A DNA stretch of 64,000 nt. Source: Mesostigma viride. Taxonomy: Eukaryota > Streptophyta > Mesostigmatophyceae > Mesostigmatales > Mesostigmataceae. How positions within the stretch are numbered: position 1 is the stretch's first letter; each line of letters opens with the position of its first letter. The translations under genes were made by a program, and so were the position numbers. The notes beneath the pieces are model-generated. The model had not been told where the DNA came from, searched no databases, and saw only the letters and a list, made by a program, of their open reading frames with translations. Location of the stretch: contig RPFO01000127.1 of assembly GCA_009746045.1 (NCBI GenBank), positions 248,001 to 312,000 of the forward strand, given 5' to 3'. This document shows, piece by piece, positions 24,701-36,700 of the stretch.

Positions 24701-27700
24701 GATGCCACCCCGCTGTATGTTGCAGGACAGAATGGCCACCTCGAGGTCGTGAAGCATCTGGTTGCGAGTGGTGCGAACAAGGAGGCGAAGGCCAAGGTCA
24801 GCTTTTCCTTTAGTCTGATGGCCGCAAGCGGATGTGCTTTCACGCACTGTCAGATTTGGTCTATATGAGCAATGCAATCATGTTGTAGGGTGGGCAAAGT
24901 GCTCTACCACCGATGGTGTCAGGCTTGCCACCAACTTCATGGGGCGCTGTCACGTTCCCAGCACTGGGCACCCTGCCAGTGGGACATTGATATGTTGACG
25001 AGCTGTGCACCCCATGGGATGCCTGCTGCCCGTGAGGTGGATGGCTCTGCCAGGCAGGAATCTGGATCATGGACTACCGATCTCACTTTCACTACCGTAC
25101 TCAGGATGAGGAATCCGAGAGATAACTTGCGTATGACATGGTTTTGCTTGATAGTTTTCCAAATACTACTTAATTGCACACTGGCCTGTGAGATCATGTT
25201 CCCTGTCCTTCCCCCCTCCCATCTTGTCTTGTGGCAACCGGTGAGGAACGGCGGGATCCATTGACCCGAGTTGCACGCGGCGAGGAGCCTCCATTTACTG
25301 GACCTTTTCACTACCAGGCCTTCTAAAGGTGATCTGAACAGGTGTCTGGCCCGCGTTTTCGGGCCTTCCCCATCCTGACCGCCTGGCTGTCCTGAGGGGG
25401 CCATTTGTTTGCTGGGAGGCATATGCAGTACGTGTGTTCAGCCTCTCTGTGCCATGCTGGCCGCAGCAACTGCCTGGAATGTTTGCTGATGTTCCTAATG
25501 GCATCACTCTCTCACAAGGATCACACGTCTCATCCCCAGCCACAGCAATAAAGCCTGTCTCTTTGTGGTTGTACGGATGCCCTTGTTTTCTGCAACGTTG
25601 TTAGTTAGGGTTGAGGCGAGTTAGATGTGGTACTTGGCGGTACTTACCTTAGCCAACGAAGTGGTGGAAAGGCAGGCACAACTGTGGGGCCGCTTGGAGG
25701 CTCATGAGTTTGGCTGTGGCCATGATCAGGGGCTGTGAGATCCATGGGTGTGCGCATGACGCGTAGGTCTGTTTCATTCACTGCAGCCACATCCCCTCGC
25801 TCAGTGGGTTCTCACGTTCCATCTGGTCCTCACGGGGACATGTGTGGCTGCTGTGTGCAGGATGATGCCACACCGCTGTACATTGCAGCACAGGAGGGCC
25901 ACCTGGAGGTCGTGAAGCATCTGGTTGCGAGTGGTGCGAACAAGGAGGCGAAGGCCAAGGTTAGCTTTTCCTTTAGTCTGATGGCCGCAAGCGGATGTGC
26001 TTTCACGCACTGTCAGATTTGGTCTATATGAGCAATGCAATCATGTTGTAGGGTGGGCAAAGTGCTCTACCACCGATGGTGTCAGGCTTGCCACCAACTT
26101 CATGGGGCGCTGTCACGTTCCCAGCACTGGGCACGCTGCCAGTGGGACATTGATATGTTGACGAGCTGTGCACCCCATGGGATGCCTGCTGCCCATGAGG
26201 TGGATGGCTCTGCCAGGCAGGAATCTGGATCATGGACTACCGATCTCACTTTCACTACCGTACTCAGGATGAGGAATCCGAGAGATAACTTGCGTATGAC
26301 ATGGTTTTGCTTGATAGTTTTTCAAGTGGTGGAAACTAGGCAGTCACAACTGTGGGGCCGCTGGCAGGCTCATGAGTTTGGCTGTTGTCATGATCAGGGG
26401 CCATGAGGTCCATGGGTGTGCGCATGACGTGTAGCTCTGTTTCATGCACTGCAGATAAATCCCCCCGCTTGAGGGGTTCTCACGTTCCATCTGGTCCTCA
26501 CGGGAACATGCGCTGCTGCTGCGTACAGAATGACTTGACCCCGCTGCATATTGCGTCACATGCGGGCAACCTGGACGTGATGGAGCACCTGGTTGCGAGC
26601 GGTGCAAACAAGGAGGCGAAGAACAAGGTTAGCTTTTCCTTTGGTCTGATGGCCGCAAGCGGAGGTGCTTCCACGCACTGTCAGATTTGGTCTATATGAG
26701 CTGCAATCATGTTGTAGGGTGGGCAAAGTGCTCTACCACCGATGGTGTCAGGCTTGCCACCAACTTCATGGGGCGCTGTCACGTTCCCAGCACTGGGCAC
26801 CCTGCCAGTGGGACATTGATATGTTGACGAGCTGTGCACCCCATGGGATGCCTGCTGCCCATGAGGTGGATGGCTCTGCCAGGCAGGAATCTGGATCATG
26901 GACTACCGATCTCACTTTCACTACCGTACTCAGGATGAGGAATCCGAGAGATAACTTGCGTTCGACATGGTTTTGCTTGATAGTTTTCCAAATACTACCT
27001 AATTGCACACTGGCCTGTGAGATCATGTTCCCCGCCCTTCCCCCCTCCCCCCTTCTCTTGTGGCAACGGTTGAGGAACGGCCAAAACCATTGACCCGAGT
27101 TGGACGCGGTGAGGTGGCTCCATTTACTGAACCTTTTCACTACCAGGCCTTCTAAAGGTGATCTGAACAGGTGTCTGGCCTGCGTTTTCGAGCCTTCCTC
27201 ATCCTGACCGCCTGGCTGTCCTGAGGGGGCCATTAGTTTGCTTGGGGGCATGTGCAAGGCGTTCAGCCTGTCCGTGCCATGCTGGCAGCAGCAACTGCCT
27301 GGCATGTTTCCGGATGTTGTGATGAGTGACTGCCTCAGAAGGATCACACGGCTTATCCCCAGCCACATCAGTAAAGCCCCGTCCTCCGTGGTGGTGCTGA
27401 TCCCCTTCTTTTCTGCTGCGATGTTAGTTAGGGTGAAGGCTGGTTGGGCGTTGTACTTGGCGGTACTTCCGTTAGCCAACGAAGTGGTGGAAAGGCAGGC
27501 ACAACTGTGGGGCCGCTTGGAGGCTCATGAGTTTGGCAGTGGCCATGATCAGGGGCTGTGAGGTCCATGGGTGTGCGCATGACGCGTAGGTCTGTTTCAT
27601 TCACTGCAGATACATCCCCTCGCTAGGTGGGTTCCGTCGTTCCATCTGGTCCTCACGGGGACATGTGCGGCTGCTGCTTGCAGGATGATGCCACTCCGCT

Positions 27701-30700
27701 GTTCGTTGCAGCATATAACGGCCACCTGGAGGTCGTGAAGCACCTGGTTGCGAGTGGTGCAAACAAGGAGGCGAAGAACAAGGTCAGCTTTTCCTTAACC
27801 CTGGTGGCCGCCAGCGGATGCGCTTCGGCACACAGTTTTGGTCTATATGAGCAATGTAACCATGTTGTAGGGTGGGCAAAGTGCTCCACCAGTTATGGTG
27901 TCAGGCTTGCCAAAAACTTCACTGGGTGTTGTTACGTTCCCAGCACTGGGCACCTTGCCAGTGGGACATTGATATGTTGACGAGCTGTGCACCCCATGGG
28001 ATGCCTGCTGCCCATGAGGTGGATGGCTCTGCCAGGCAGGAATTTGGATTATGGACTACCGATCTCACTTTCACTACCGTACTCACAGCGAGGAATCCGA
28101 GAGATAACGTGCGTATAACATGGTTGTGCCCGATAGTTTTTCAAATACTCAAATGCACACCGGCCTGTGAGAACATGTTCCCCGCCTTTCCCCCCTCCCC
28201 CCTTCTCTTGTGGCAACAAGTGAGGAACAGCCGAATCCATTGACCCGAGTCGCACACGGTGAGGTGCCTTCATTTACTGTACTGGATGTTTTCACTACCA
28301 GGCCTTCTAAAGGTGATCTTAGCAGGTGTCTGGCCCGCCCTTTCGGGCCTTCCCAATCCTGACCGCCTGGCTGTCCTGAGGGGGCCATTAGTTTGCTGGG
28401 AGGCATACGAAGTGCGTTCAGCCTGTCCGTGCCATGCTGGCAGCAGCGACTGCCTGGCATGTTTGCTGATGTTCCTAATGGCATCACTCTCTCACACGGA
28501 TCACACGGCTTATCCCCAGCCACATTAGTCAAGCCCCGTCTTCCGTGGTTGTACCGATGCCCTTGTTTTCTGCTGCGTTGTTAGTTAGGGTGGAGGCGAG
28601 TTGGATGTTGTAATTGGCGGTACTTACATTAGCCAACGAAGTGGTGGAAAGGCAGGCACAACGTTGGGGCGGCTTGGAGGCTCATGAGTTTGGCTGTGGC
28701 CATGATCAGGGGCCCTGAGGTCCATGGGTGTGAGCATGACGCGTAGGTCTGTTTCATTCACTGCAGACACATCCCCTCGCTATGTGGGTTCTCACGTTCC
28801 ATCTGGTCCTCACGGGGACATGCATGGCTGCTGTCTGCAGGATGATGCCACCCCGCTGTATGTTGCAGGACAGAATGGCCACCTCGAGGTCGTGAAGCAT
28901 CTGGTTGCAAGCGGTGCGAACAAGGAGGCGAAGTACAAGGTCAGCTTTTCCTTTGGTCTGATGGCCCCAAGTGGATATGCTTCCACACACTGTCAGATCT
29001 GGTCTGTATGAGCAATGCAATCATGTTGTAGGGTGAGCAAAGGGCTCCACCACCAATGGTGTCAGGCTTGCTACCAACTTCACGGGGTGCTGTTACGTTC
29101 AGCTTTTCCTTTACCCTGGTGGCCGCAAGCGGAGGTGCTTCCACGCACAGTTTTGGTGATTGTGCATCGCAATCATGATGTAGGGTAAGCAAAGGGCTTT
29201 ACAACAGATGGTGTCAGGCTTGCTACCAACTCCACTGCGCGCTGCTACGTTCCTAGCACTGGGCACCCTGCCAGTGGGAAATTGTTATGTTGACGAGCTG
29301 TGCACCCCATGGGATGCCTGCTGCCCATGAGGTGGATGGCTCTGCCAGGCTGGAGTCGTGGCTACTGGAATCTGGATCACGGATCACCGATCTCACTTTC
29401 ACTACCGTACTCAGGGTGACGAATCCGAGAGATAACATGCGTATGACATGGTTGTGCCGGATAGTTTTTCAAATACTACGTAATTGCACACCGGCCTGTG
29501 AGATCATGTTCCCCGCCCTTCCCCCCTCCCCCCTTTTCTTGTGGCAACGGGTGAGGAACGGCCAAATCCATTGACCCGAAGGGCACGCGGTGAGGTGCCT
29601 CCATTTCCTGAACCTTTTCACTACCAGGCCTTCTAAAGGTGATCTGAACAGGTGTCTGGCCCGCGTTTTCGAGCCTTCCTCATCCTGACCGCCTGGCTGT
29701 CCTGAGGGGGGCATTTGTTTGCTGGGAGGCATGTGCAAGGCGTTCAGCCTGTCCGTGCCCTGCTGGCAGCAGCAACTGCCTGGCATGTTTCCTGATGTTG
29801 TGAATGGCATGACTGCCTTACACGGATCACACGGCTTATCCCCAGCCACATTAGTAAAGCCCCGTCCTCTGTGGTTGTACTGATGCCCTTGTTTTCTGCA
29901 GCGTTGTTAGTTCGGGTGGAGGCTAGTTGGACGGAGTAATCGGCGGTACTTGAGTTAGCCAACGAAGTGGTGGAAAGGCAGGCACAACTGTGGGGCGGCT
30001 GGCAGGCTCATGAGTTTGGCTATGGCCATGATCAGGGGGCCATGAGGTCCATGGGTGTGCGCATGACGCTTAGTTCTGTTTCATTTTCTGCAGACCCATC
30101 TCCCCGCTTAGTGGGTTCCCACCTTCCATCTGGTCCTCACGGGGACATGCATGGCTGCTCTGTGCAGGATGATGCCACTCCGCTGTATGTTGCAGCACAG
30201 AATGGCCACCTCGAGGTCGTGAAGCATCTGGTTGCAAGCGGTGCGAACAAGGAGGCAAAGAAGAAGGTCAGCTTTTCCTTTGGTCTGATGACCCCCAGCG
30301 GATGTGCTTCCACGCACTGTCAGATTTGGTCTATATGAGCTGCAATCATGTTGTAGGGTGGGCAAAGGGCTCCACCACCAATGGTGTCATGCCTGCTACC
30401 AACTTCAGGGGGTGCTGTGACTTTCCCAGCAATGGGCACCCTGCCAGTGGGAAATTGTGATGTTGACGAGCTATGCACCCCATGGGATGCCTGCTGCCCA
30501 TGAGGTGGACGGCTCTGCAAGGCATGAATCGTGGCTACTGGAATCTGGATCACGGACTACGGATCTCACTTTCACTGCCGTACTCAGGGCGAGGATTCCG
30601 AGAGATAACGTGCGTATGACATGGTTTTGCCGGATAGTTTTCCAAATACTACTTAATTGCACACCGGCCTGTGAGATCATGTTTACCACCCTTCCCCCCT

Positions 30701-33700
30701 CCCCCCTTCTGTTGTGGCAGCGGGTGAGGAACCGCCGAATCCATTGACCCGAGTGGCACGCGGTGAGGTGCCTCCATTTACTGAACCTTTTCACTACCAG
30801 GCCTTCTTAAGGTGATCTGAACAGGTTTGTGACCCGCGTTTTCGAGCCATCCCCATCCTGACCGCCTGCCTGTCCTGAGGGGGCCATAATTTGTTTGCTG
30901 GGAGGCATATGCAGTGCGTTCGTTCAGCCTGTCCGTGCCATGCTGGCCGCAGCAACTGCCTGGCATGTTTCATGATGTTGTTAATGGCGTGACTGCCTCA
31001 CACAGATCACACGGCTTATCCCCAGCCACATCAGCCAAGCCCCGTCCTCCGTGGTTGTATTAATGCCCTTGTTTTCTGCAGCGTTGTTAGTTCGGGTGGA
31101 GGCTAGCTGGACATTGTACTTGGCGGTACTTACATTAGCCTACGAAGTGGTGGAAAGGCAGGCACAACGTTGGGGCCGCTTGGAGGCTCATGAGTTTGGC
31201 TGTGGCCATGATCAGGGGCCATGAGGTCCATGGGTGTGCGCATGACGCGTAGGTCTGTTTCATTCACTGCAGACACATCCCCTTTCTTAGTGGGTTCTCA
31301 CGTTTCATCTGGTCCTCACGGGGACATGCCTGGCTGCTGCGTGCAGAATGATGCCACTCCGCTGTACGTTGCGGCACAGAATGGCCACCTGGAGGTCGTG
31401 AAGCACTTGGTCGCGAGTGGAGCGAACAAGGAGGCGAAGAACAAGGTCAGCTTTTCCTTTACCCTGAAAGCCGCAAGCGGATGTGCTTCCGCGCACAGTT
31501 TTGGTCTATATCTGTACCGCAATCATGTTTTAGGATTTGCAAAGGGCTTTACCACAGATGGTGTCAGGCTTGCTGCCAACCTCACGGGGTGCTGTTACGT
31601 TCCCAGCACTGGGCACCCTGCCAGTGGGAAACTGTGCTGTTGACAAGCTGTGCACCCCATGGGATGCCTGCTGCCCATGAGGTGGATGGCTCTGCCAGGC
31701 TGGAGTCGTGGCTACTGGAATCTGGATCACGGATCACCGATCTCACTTTCACTACCGTACTCAGGGTGACGAATCCGAGAGATAACATGCGTATGACATG
31801 GTTGTGCCGGATAGTTTTTCAAATACTACGTAATTGCACACCGGCCTGTGAGATCATGTTCCCCGCCCTTCCCCCCTCCCCCCTTTTCTTGTGGCAACGG
31901 TTGAGGAACGGCCAAATCCATTGACCCGAAGGGCACGCGGTGAGGTGCCTCCATTTCCTGAACCTTTTCACTACCAGGCCTTCTAAAGGTGATCTGAACA
32001 GGTGTCTGGCCCGCGTTTTCGAGCCTTCCTCATCCTGACCGCCTGGCTGTCCTGAGGGGGGCATTTGTTTGCTGGGAGGCATGTGCAAGGCGTTCAGCCT
32101 GTCCGTGCCCTGCTGGCAGCAGCAACTGCCTGGCATGTTTCCTGATGTTGTGAATGGCATGACTGCCTTACACGGATCACACGGCTTATCCCCAGCCACA
32201 TTAGTAAAGCCCCGTCCTCTGTGGTTGTACTGATGCCCTTGTTTTCTGCAGCGTTGTTAGTTCGGGTGGAGGCTAGTTGGACGGAGTAATCGGCGGTACT
32301 TGAGTTAGCCAACGAAGTGGTGGAAAGGCAGGCACAACTGTGGGGCGGCTGGCAGGCTCATGAGTTTGGCTATGGCCATGATCAGGGGGCCATGAGGTCC
32401 ATGGGTGTGCGCATGACGCTTAGTTCTGTTTCATTTTCTGCAGACCCATCTCCCCGCTTAGTGGGTTCCCACCTTCCATCTGGTCCTCACGGGGACATGC
32501 ATGGCTGCTCTGTGCAGGATGATGCCACTCCGCTGTATGTTGCAGCACAGAATGGCCACCTCGAGGTCGTGAAGCATCTGGTTGCAAGCGGTGCGAACAA
32601 GGAGGCAAAGAAGAAGGTCAGCTTTTCCTTTGGTCTGATGACCCCCAGCGGATGTGCTTCCACGCACTGTCAGATTTGGTCTATATGAGCTGCAATCATG
32701 TTGTAGGGTGGGCAAAGGGCTCCACCACCAATGGTGTCATGCCTGCTACCAACTTCAGGGGGTGCTGTGACTTTCCCAGCAATGGGCACCCTGCCAGTGG
32801 GAAATTGTGATGTTGACGAGCTATGCACCCCATGGGATGCCTGCTGCCCATGAGGTGGACGGCTCTGCAAGGCATGAATCGTGGCTACTGGAATCTGGAT
32901 CACGGACTACGGATCTCACTTTCACTGCCGTACTCAGGGCGAGGATTCCGAGAGATAACGTGCGTATGACATGGTTTTGCCGGATAGTTTTCCAAATACT
33001 ACTTAATTGCACACCGGCCTGTGAGATCATGTTTACCACCCTTCCCCCCTCCCCCCTTCTGTTGTGGCAGCGGGTGAGGAACCGCCGAATCCATTGACCC
33101 GAGTGGCACGCGGTGAGGTGCCTCCATTTACTGAACCTTTTCACTACCAGGCCTTCTTAAGGTGATCTGAACAGGTTTGTGACCCGCGTTTTCGAGCCAT
33201 CCCCATCCTGACCGCCTGCCTGTCCTGAGGGGGCCATAATTTGTTTGCTGGGAGGCATATGCAGTGCGTTCGTTCAGCCTGTCCGTGCCATGCTGGCCGC
33301 AGCAACTGCCTGGCATGTTTCATGATGTTGTTAATGGCGTGACTGCCTCACACAGATCACACGGCTTATCCCCAGCCACATCAGCCAAGCCCCGTCCTCC
33401 GTGGTTGTATTAATGCCCTTGTTTTCTGCAGCGTTGTTAGTTCGGGTGGAGGCTAGCTGGACATTGTACTTGGCGGTACTTACATTAGCCTACGAAGTGG
33501 TGGAAAGGCAGGCACAACGTTGGGGCCGCTTGGAGGCTCATGAGTTTGGCTGTGGCCATGATCAGGGGCCATGAGGTCCATGGGTGTGCGCATGACGCGT
33601 AGGTCTGTTTCATTCACTGCAGACACATCCCCTTTCTTAGTGGGTTCTCACGTTTCATCTGGTCCTCACGGGGACATGCCTGGCTGCTGCGTGCAGAATG

Positions 33701-36700
33701 ATGCCACTCCGCTGTACGTTGCGGCACAGAATGGCCACCTGGAGGTCGTGAAGCACTTGGTCGCGAGTGGAGCGAACAAGGAGGCGAAGAACAAGGTCAG
33801 CTTTTCCTTTACCCTGAAAGCCGCAAGCGGATGTGCTTCCGCGCACAGTTTTGGTCTATATCTGTACCGCAATCATGTTTTAGGATTTGCAAAGGGCTTT
33901 ACCACAGATGGTGTCAGGCTTGCTGCCAACCTCACGGGGTGCTGTTACGTTCCCAGCACTGGGCACCCTGCCAGTGGGAAACTGTGCTGTTGACAAGCTG
34001 TGCACTCCATGGGATGCCTGCTGCCCATGAGGTGGACGGCTGTGCCAGGCAGGAATCGTGGCTACTGGAATCTGGATCACAGACTACCGATCTCACTTTC
34101 ACTACCGTACTCAGGGCGAGGAATCCGAGAGGTAAAACGCGTATGACCTGATTGTGCCGGATAGTTTTTCAAATACTACGTAATTGCACACTGGCCTGTG
34201 ACATCATGTTCCCCGCCCTTCCCCCCTCCCCCCTTTTCTTGTGGCAACGGGTGAGGAACGGCCGAATCCATTGACCCGAAGGGCACGCGGTGAGGTGGCT
34301 CCATTTCCTGAACCTTTTCACTACCAGGCCTTCTAAAGGTGATCTGAACAGGCGTCTGGCGCGCGTTTTCGGGCCTTCCCCATCCTGACCGCCTGGCTGT
34401 CCTGAGGGGGCCATTTGTTTGCTGGATGGCATATGCAGTGCGTTCAGCCTGTCCGTGCCATGCTGGCAGCAGCAACTGCCAGGCATGTTTCCTGATGTTG
34501 TGAATGGCGTGACTCTCTCACGCGGATCACACGGCTTATCCCCAGCCAAATCTGTAAAGCCCCGTCCTCCATGGTTGTACCAATGCCCTTGTTTTCTGCA
34601 TCGTAGTTAGTTAGTGTGGAGGCGAGTTGGACGTTGTAATTGGCGGTACTTCCGTCAGCCAACGAAGTGGTGGAAAGGCAGGCACAACGTTGGGGCCGCT
34701 GGCAGGCTCATGAGTTTGGCTGTGGCCATGATCAGGGGCCATGAGGTCCATGGGTGTGCGCATGACGCGTAGGTCTGTCTCATTCACTGCAGACACATCC
34801 CCCCGATTAGTGGGTTCTTACGTTCCATCTGGTCCTCACGGGGACGTGCCTGGCTGCTGCGTGCAGGATGATTGCACAACGATGTACGCTGCGGCATATA
34901 ACGGCCACCTGGAGGTCGTGAAGCACTTGGTCGCGAGCGGAGCGAACAAGGAGGCGAAGAACAAGGTCAGCTTTTCCTTTACCCTGAAAGCCGCAAGCGG
35001 ATGTGCTTCCGCGCACAGTTTTGGTATATATCTGCACCGCAATCATGTGTTAGGATTTGCAAAGGGCTTTACCACAGATGGTGTCAGGCTTGCTGCCAAC
35101 CTCACGGGGTGCTGTTACGTTCCCAGCACTGGGCACCCTGCCTGTGGGAAATGGTGCTGTTGACGAGCTGTGCACCCCATGGGATGCCTGCTGCCCATGA
35201 GGTGGATGGCTCTGCCAGGCAGGAATCGTGGCTACTGGAATCTGGATCACGGACTACGGATCTCACTTTCACTACGGCACTTAGGGCGACGAATGCGAGA
35301 GATAACATGCGGATGACCTGATTGTGCCGGATAGTTTTTCAAATACTACGTCATTGCACACTGGCCTGTGAGATCATGTTCCCCGCCCTTCCCCCCTCCC
35401 ATCTTCTCTTGTGGCAACGGCCAAATCCATTGACCCGAGTTGGACGCGGTGAGGTGGCTCCATTTCCTGAACCTTTTCACTACCAGGCCTTCTAAAGGTG
35501 ATCTGAACAGGTGTCTGGCCTGCGTTTTCGGGCCTTCCTCATCCTGACCGCCTGGCTGTTCTGAGGGGGCCATTTGTTTGCTGGGAGGCATATGCAGTGC
35601 GTTCAGCCTGTCCGTGCCATGCTGGCAGCAGCAACTGCCAGGCATGTTTCCTGATGTTGTGATGAGTGACTGCATGGAATGTTTGCTGATGTTCCTAATG
35701 GCATCACTCTCTCACACGGATCACACGGCTTATCCCCAGCCACATTAGTAAAGCCCCGTCCTCTGTGGTTGTGCTGATGCCCTTGTTTTCTGCTGCGATG
35801 TTAGTTAGGGTGAAGGCTGGTTGGACGTGGTACTTGGCAGTACTTAAGTTAGCCAACGAAGTGGTGGAAAGGCAGGCACAACTGTGGGGCCTCTGGCAGG
35901 CTCATGAGTTTGGCAGTGGCCATGATCAGGGGCTGTGAGGTCCACGGGTGTGCGCATGACGCGTAGGTCTGTCTCATTCACTGCGGCCACATCCCCTCGC
36001 TCAGTGGGTTCTCACGTTCCATCTGGTCCTCATGGGGACAGACTTGGCTGCTGCGTGCAGGGTGATTGCACACCGCTGTACATTGCAGCACTGAATGGCC
36101 ACCTGGAGGTCGTGAAGCACCTGGATGCGAGCGGTGCGAACAAGGAGGCGAAGAACAAGGTCAGCTTTTCCTTGACCCTGATGGCCGCCAGCGGATGTGC
36201 TTCTGCACACAGTTTTGGAATATGTGCAGCGCAAGGATGCTGTAGGGTGGGCAAAGGGCTTTTATACCACCGATGGTGTCAGTCTTGCTGCCAACTCCAC
36301 TGGGCGCTGTTATGTTCCCAGCACTGGGCACCCTGCCTGTGGGAGATGGTGCTGTTGACGAGCTGTGCACCCCATGGGATGCCTGCTGCCCATGAGGTGG
36401 ATGGCTCTGCCAGGCAGGAATCGTGGCTACTGGAATCTGGATTATGGACTACCGATCTCACTTTCACTACCATACTCACATCGAGGAATCCGAGAGAACA
36501 AGCGTATGACATGGTTGTGCCGGCTTGTTTTTTAAATACTACCCAATCGCGCAGCGGCCTGTGAGATCATGTTCCCCGCCCTTCTGCCCTCCCCCCCTTC
36601 TCTTGTGGCAACGGGTGAGGAACGGCCAAATTCATTGACCGGAGTTGCACGCGGTGAGGTGCCTCCGTTTCCTGAACCTGATCACTACCAGGCCTTCTCA

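Larger units (their letters stand above)
29296..33995 (+). repeat. Two adjacent 2350-bp units, nearly identical
   Basis: 29296-31645 and 31646-33995 match base for base by eye, apart from one difference noted at 29551 (G) versus 31901 (T). Identity runs on ten bases to 34005. Each unit contains two ankyrin exons (13+14 and 15+16). This is the youngest duplication in the array, or an assembly duplication. Confidence 0.93.
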
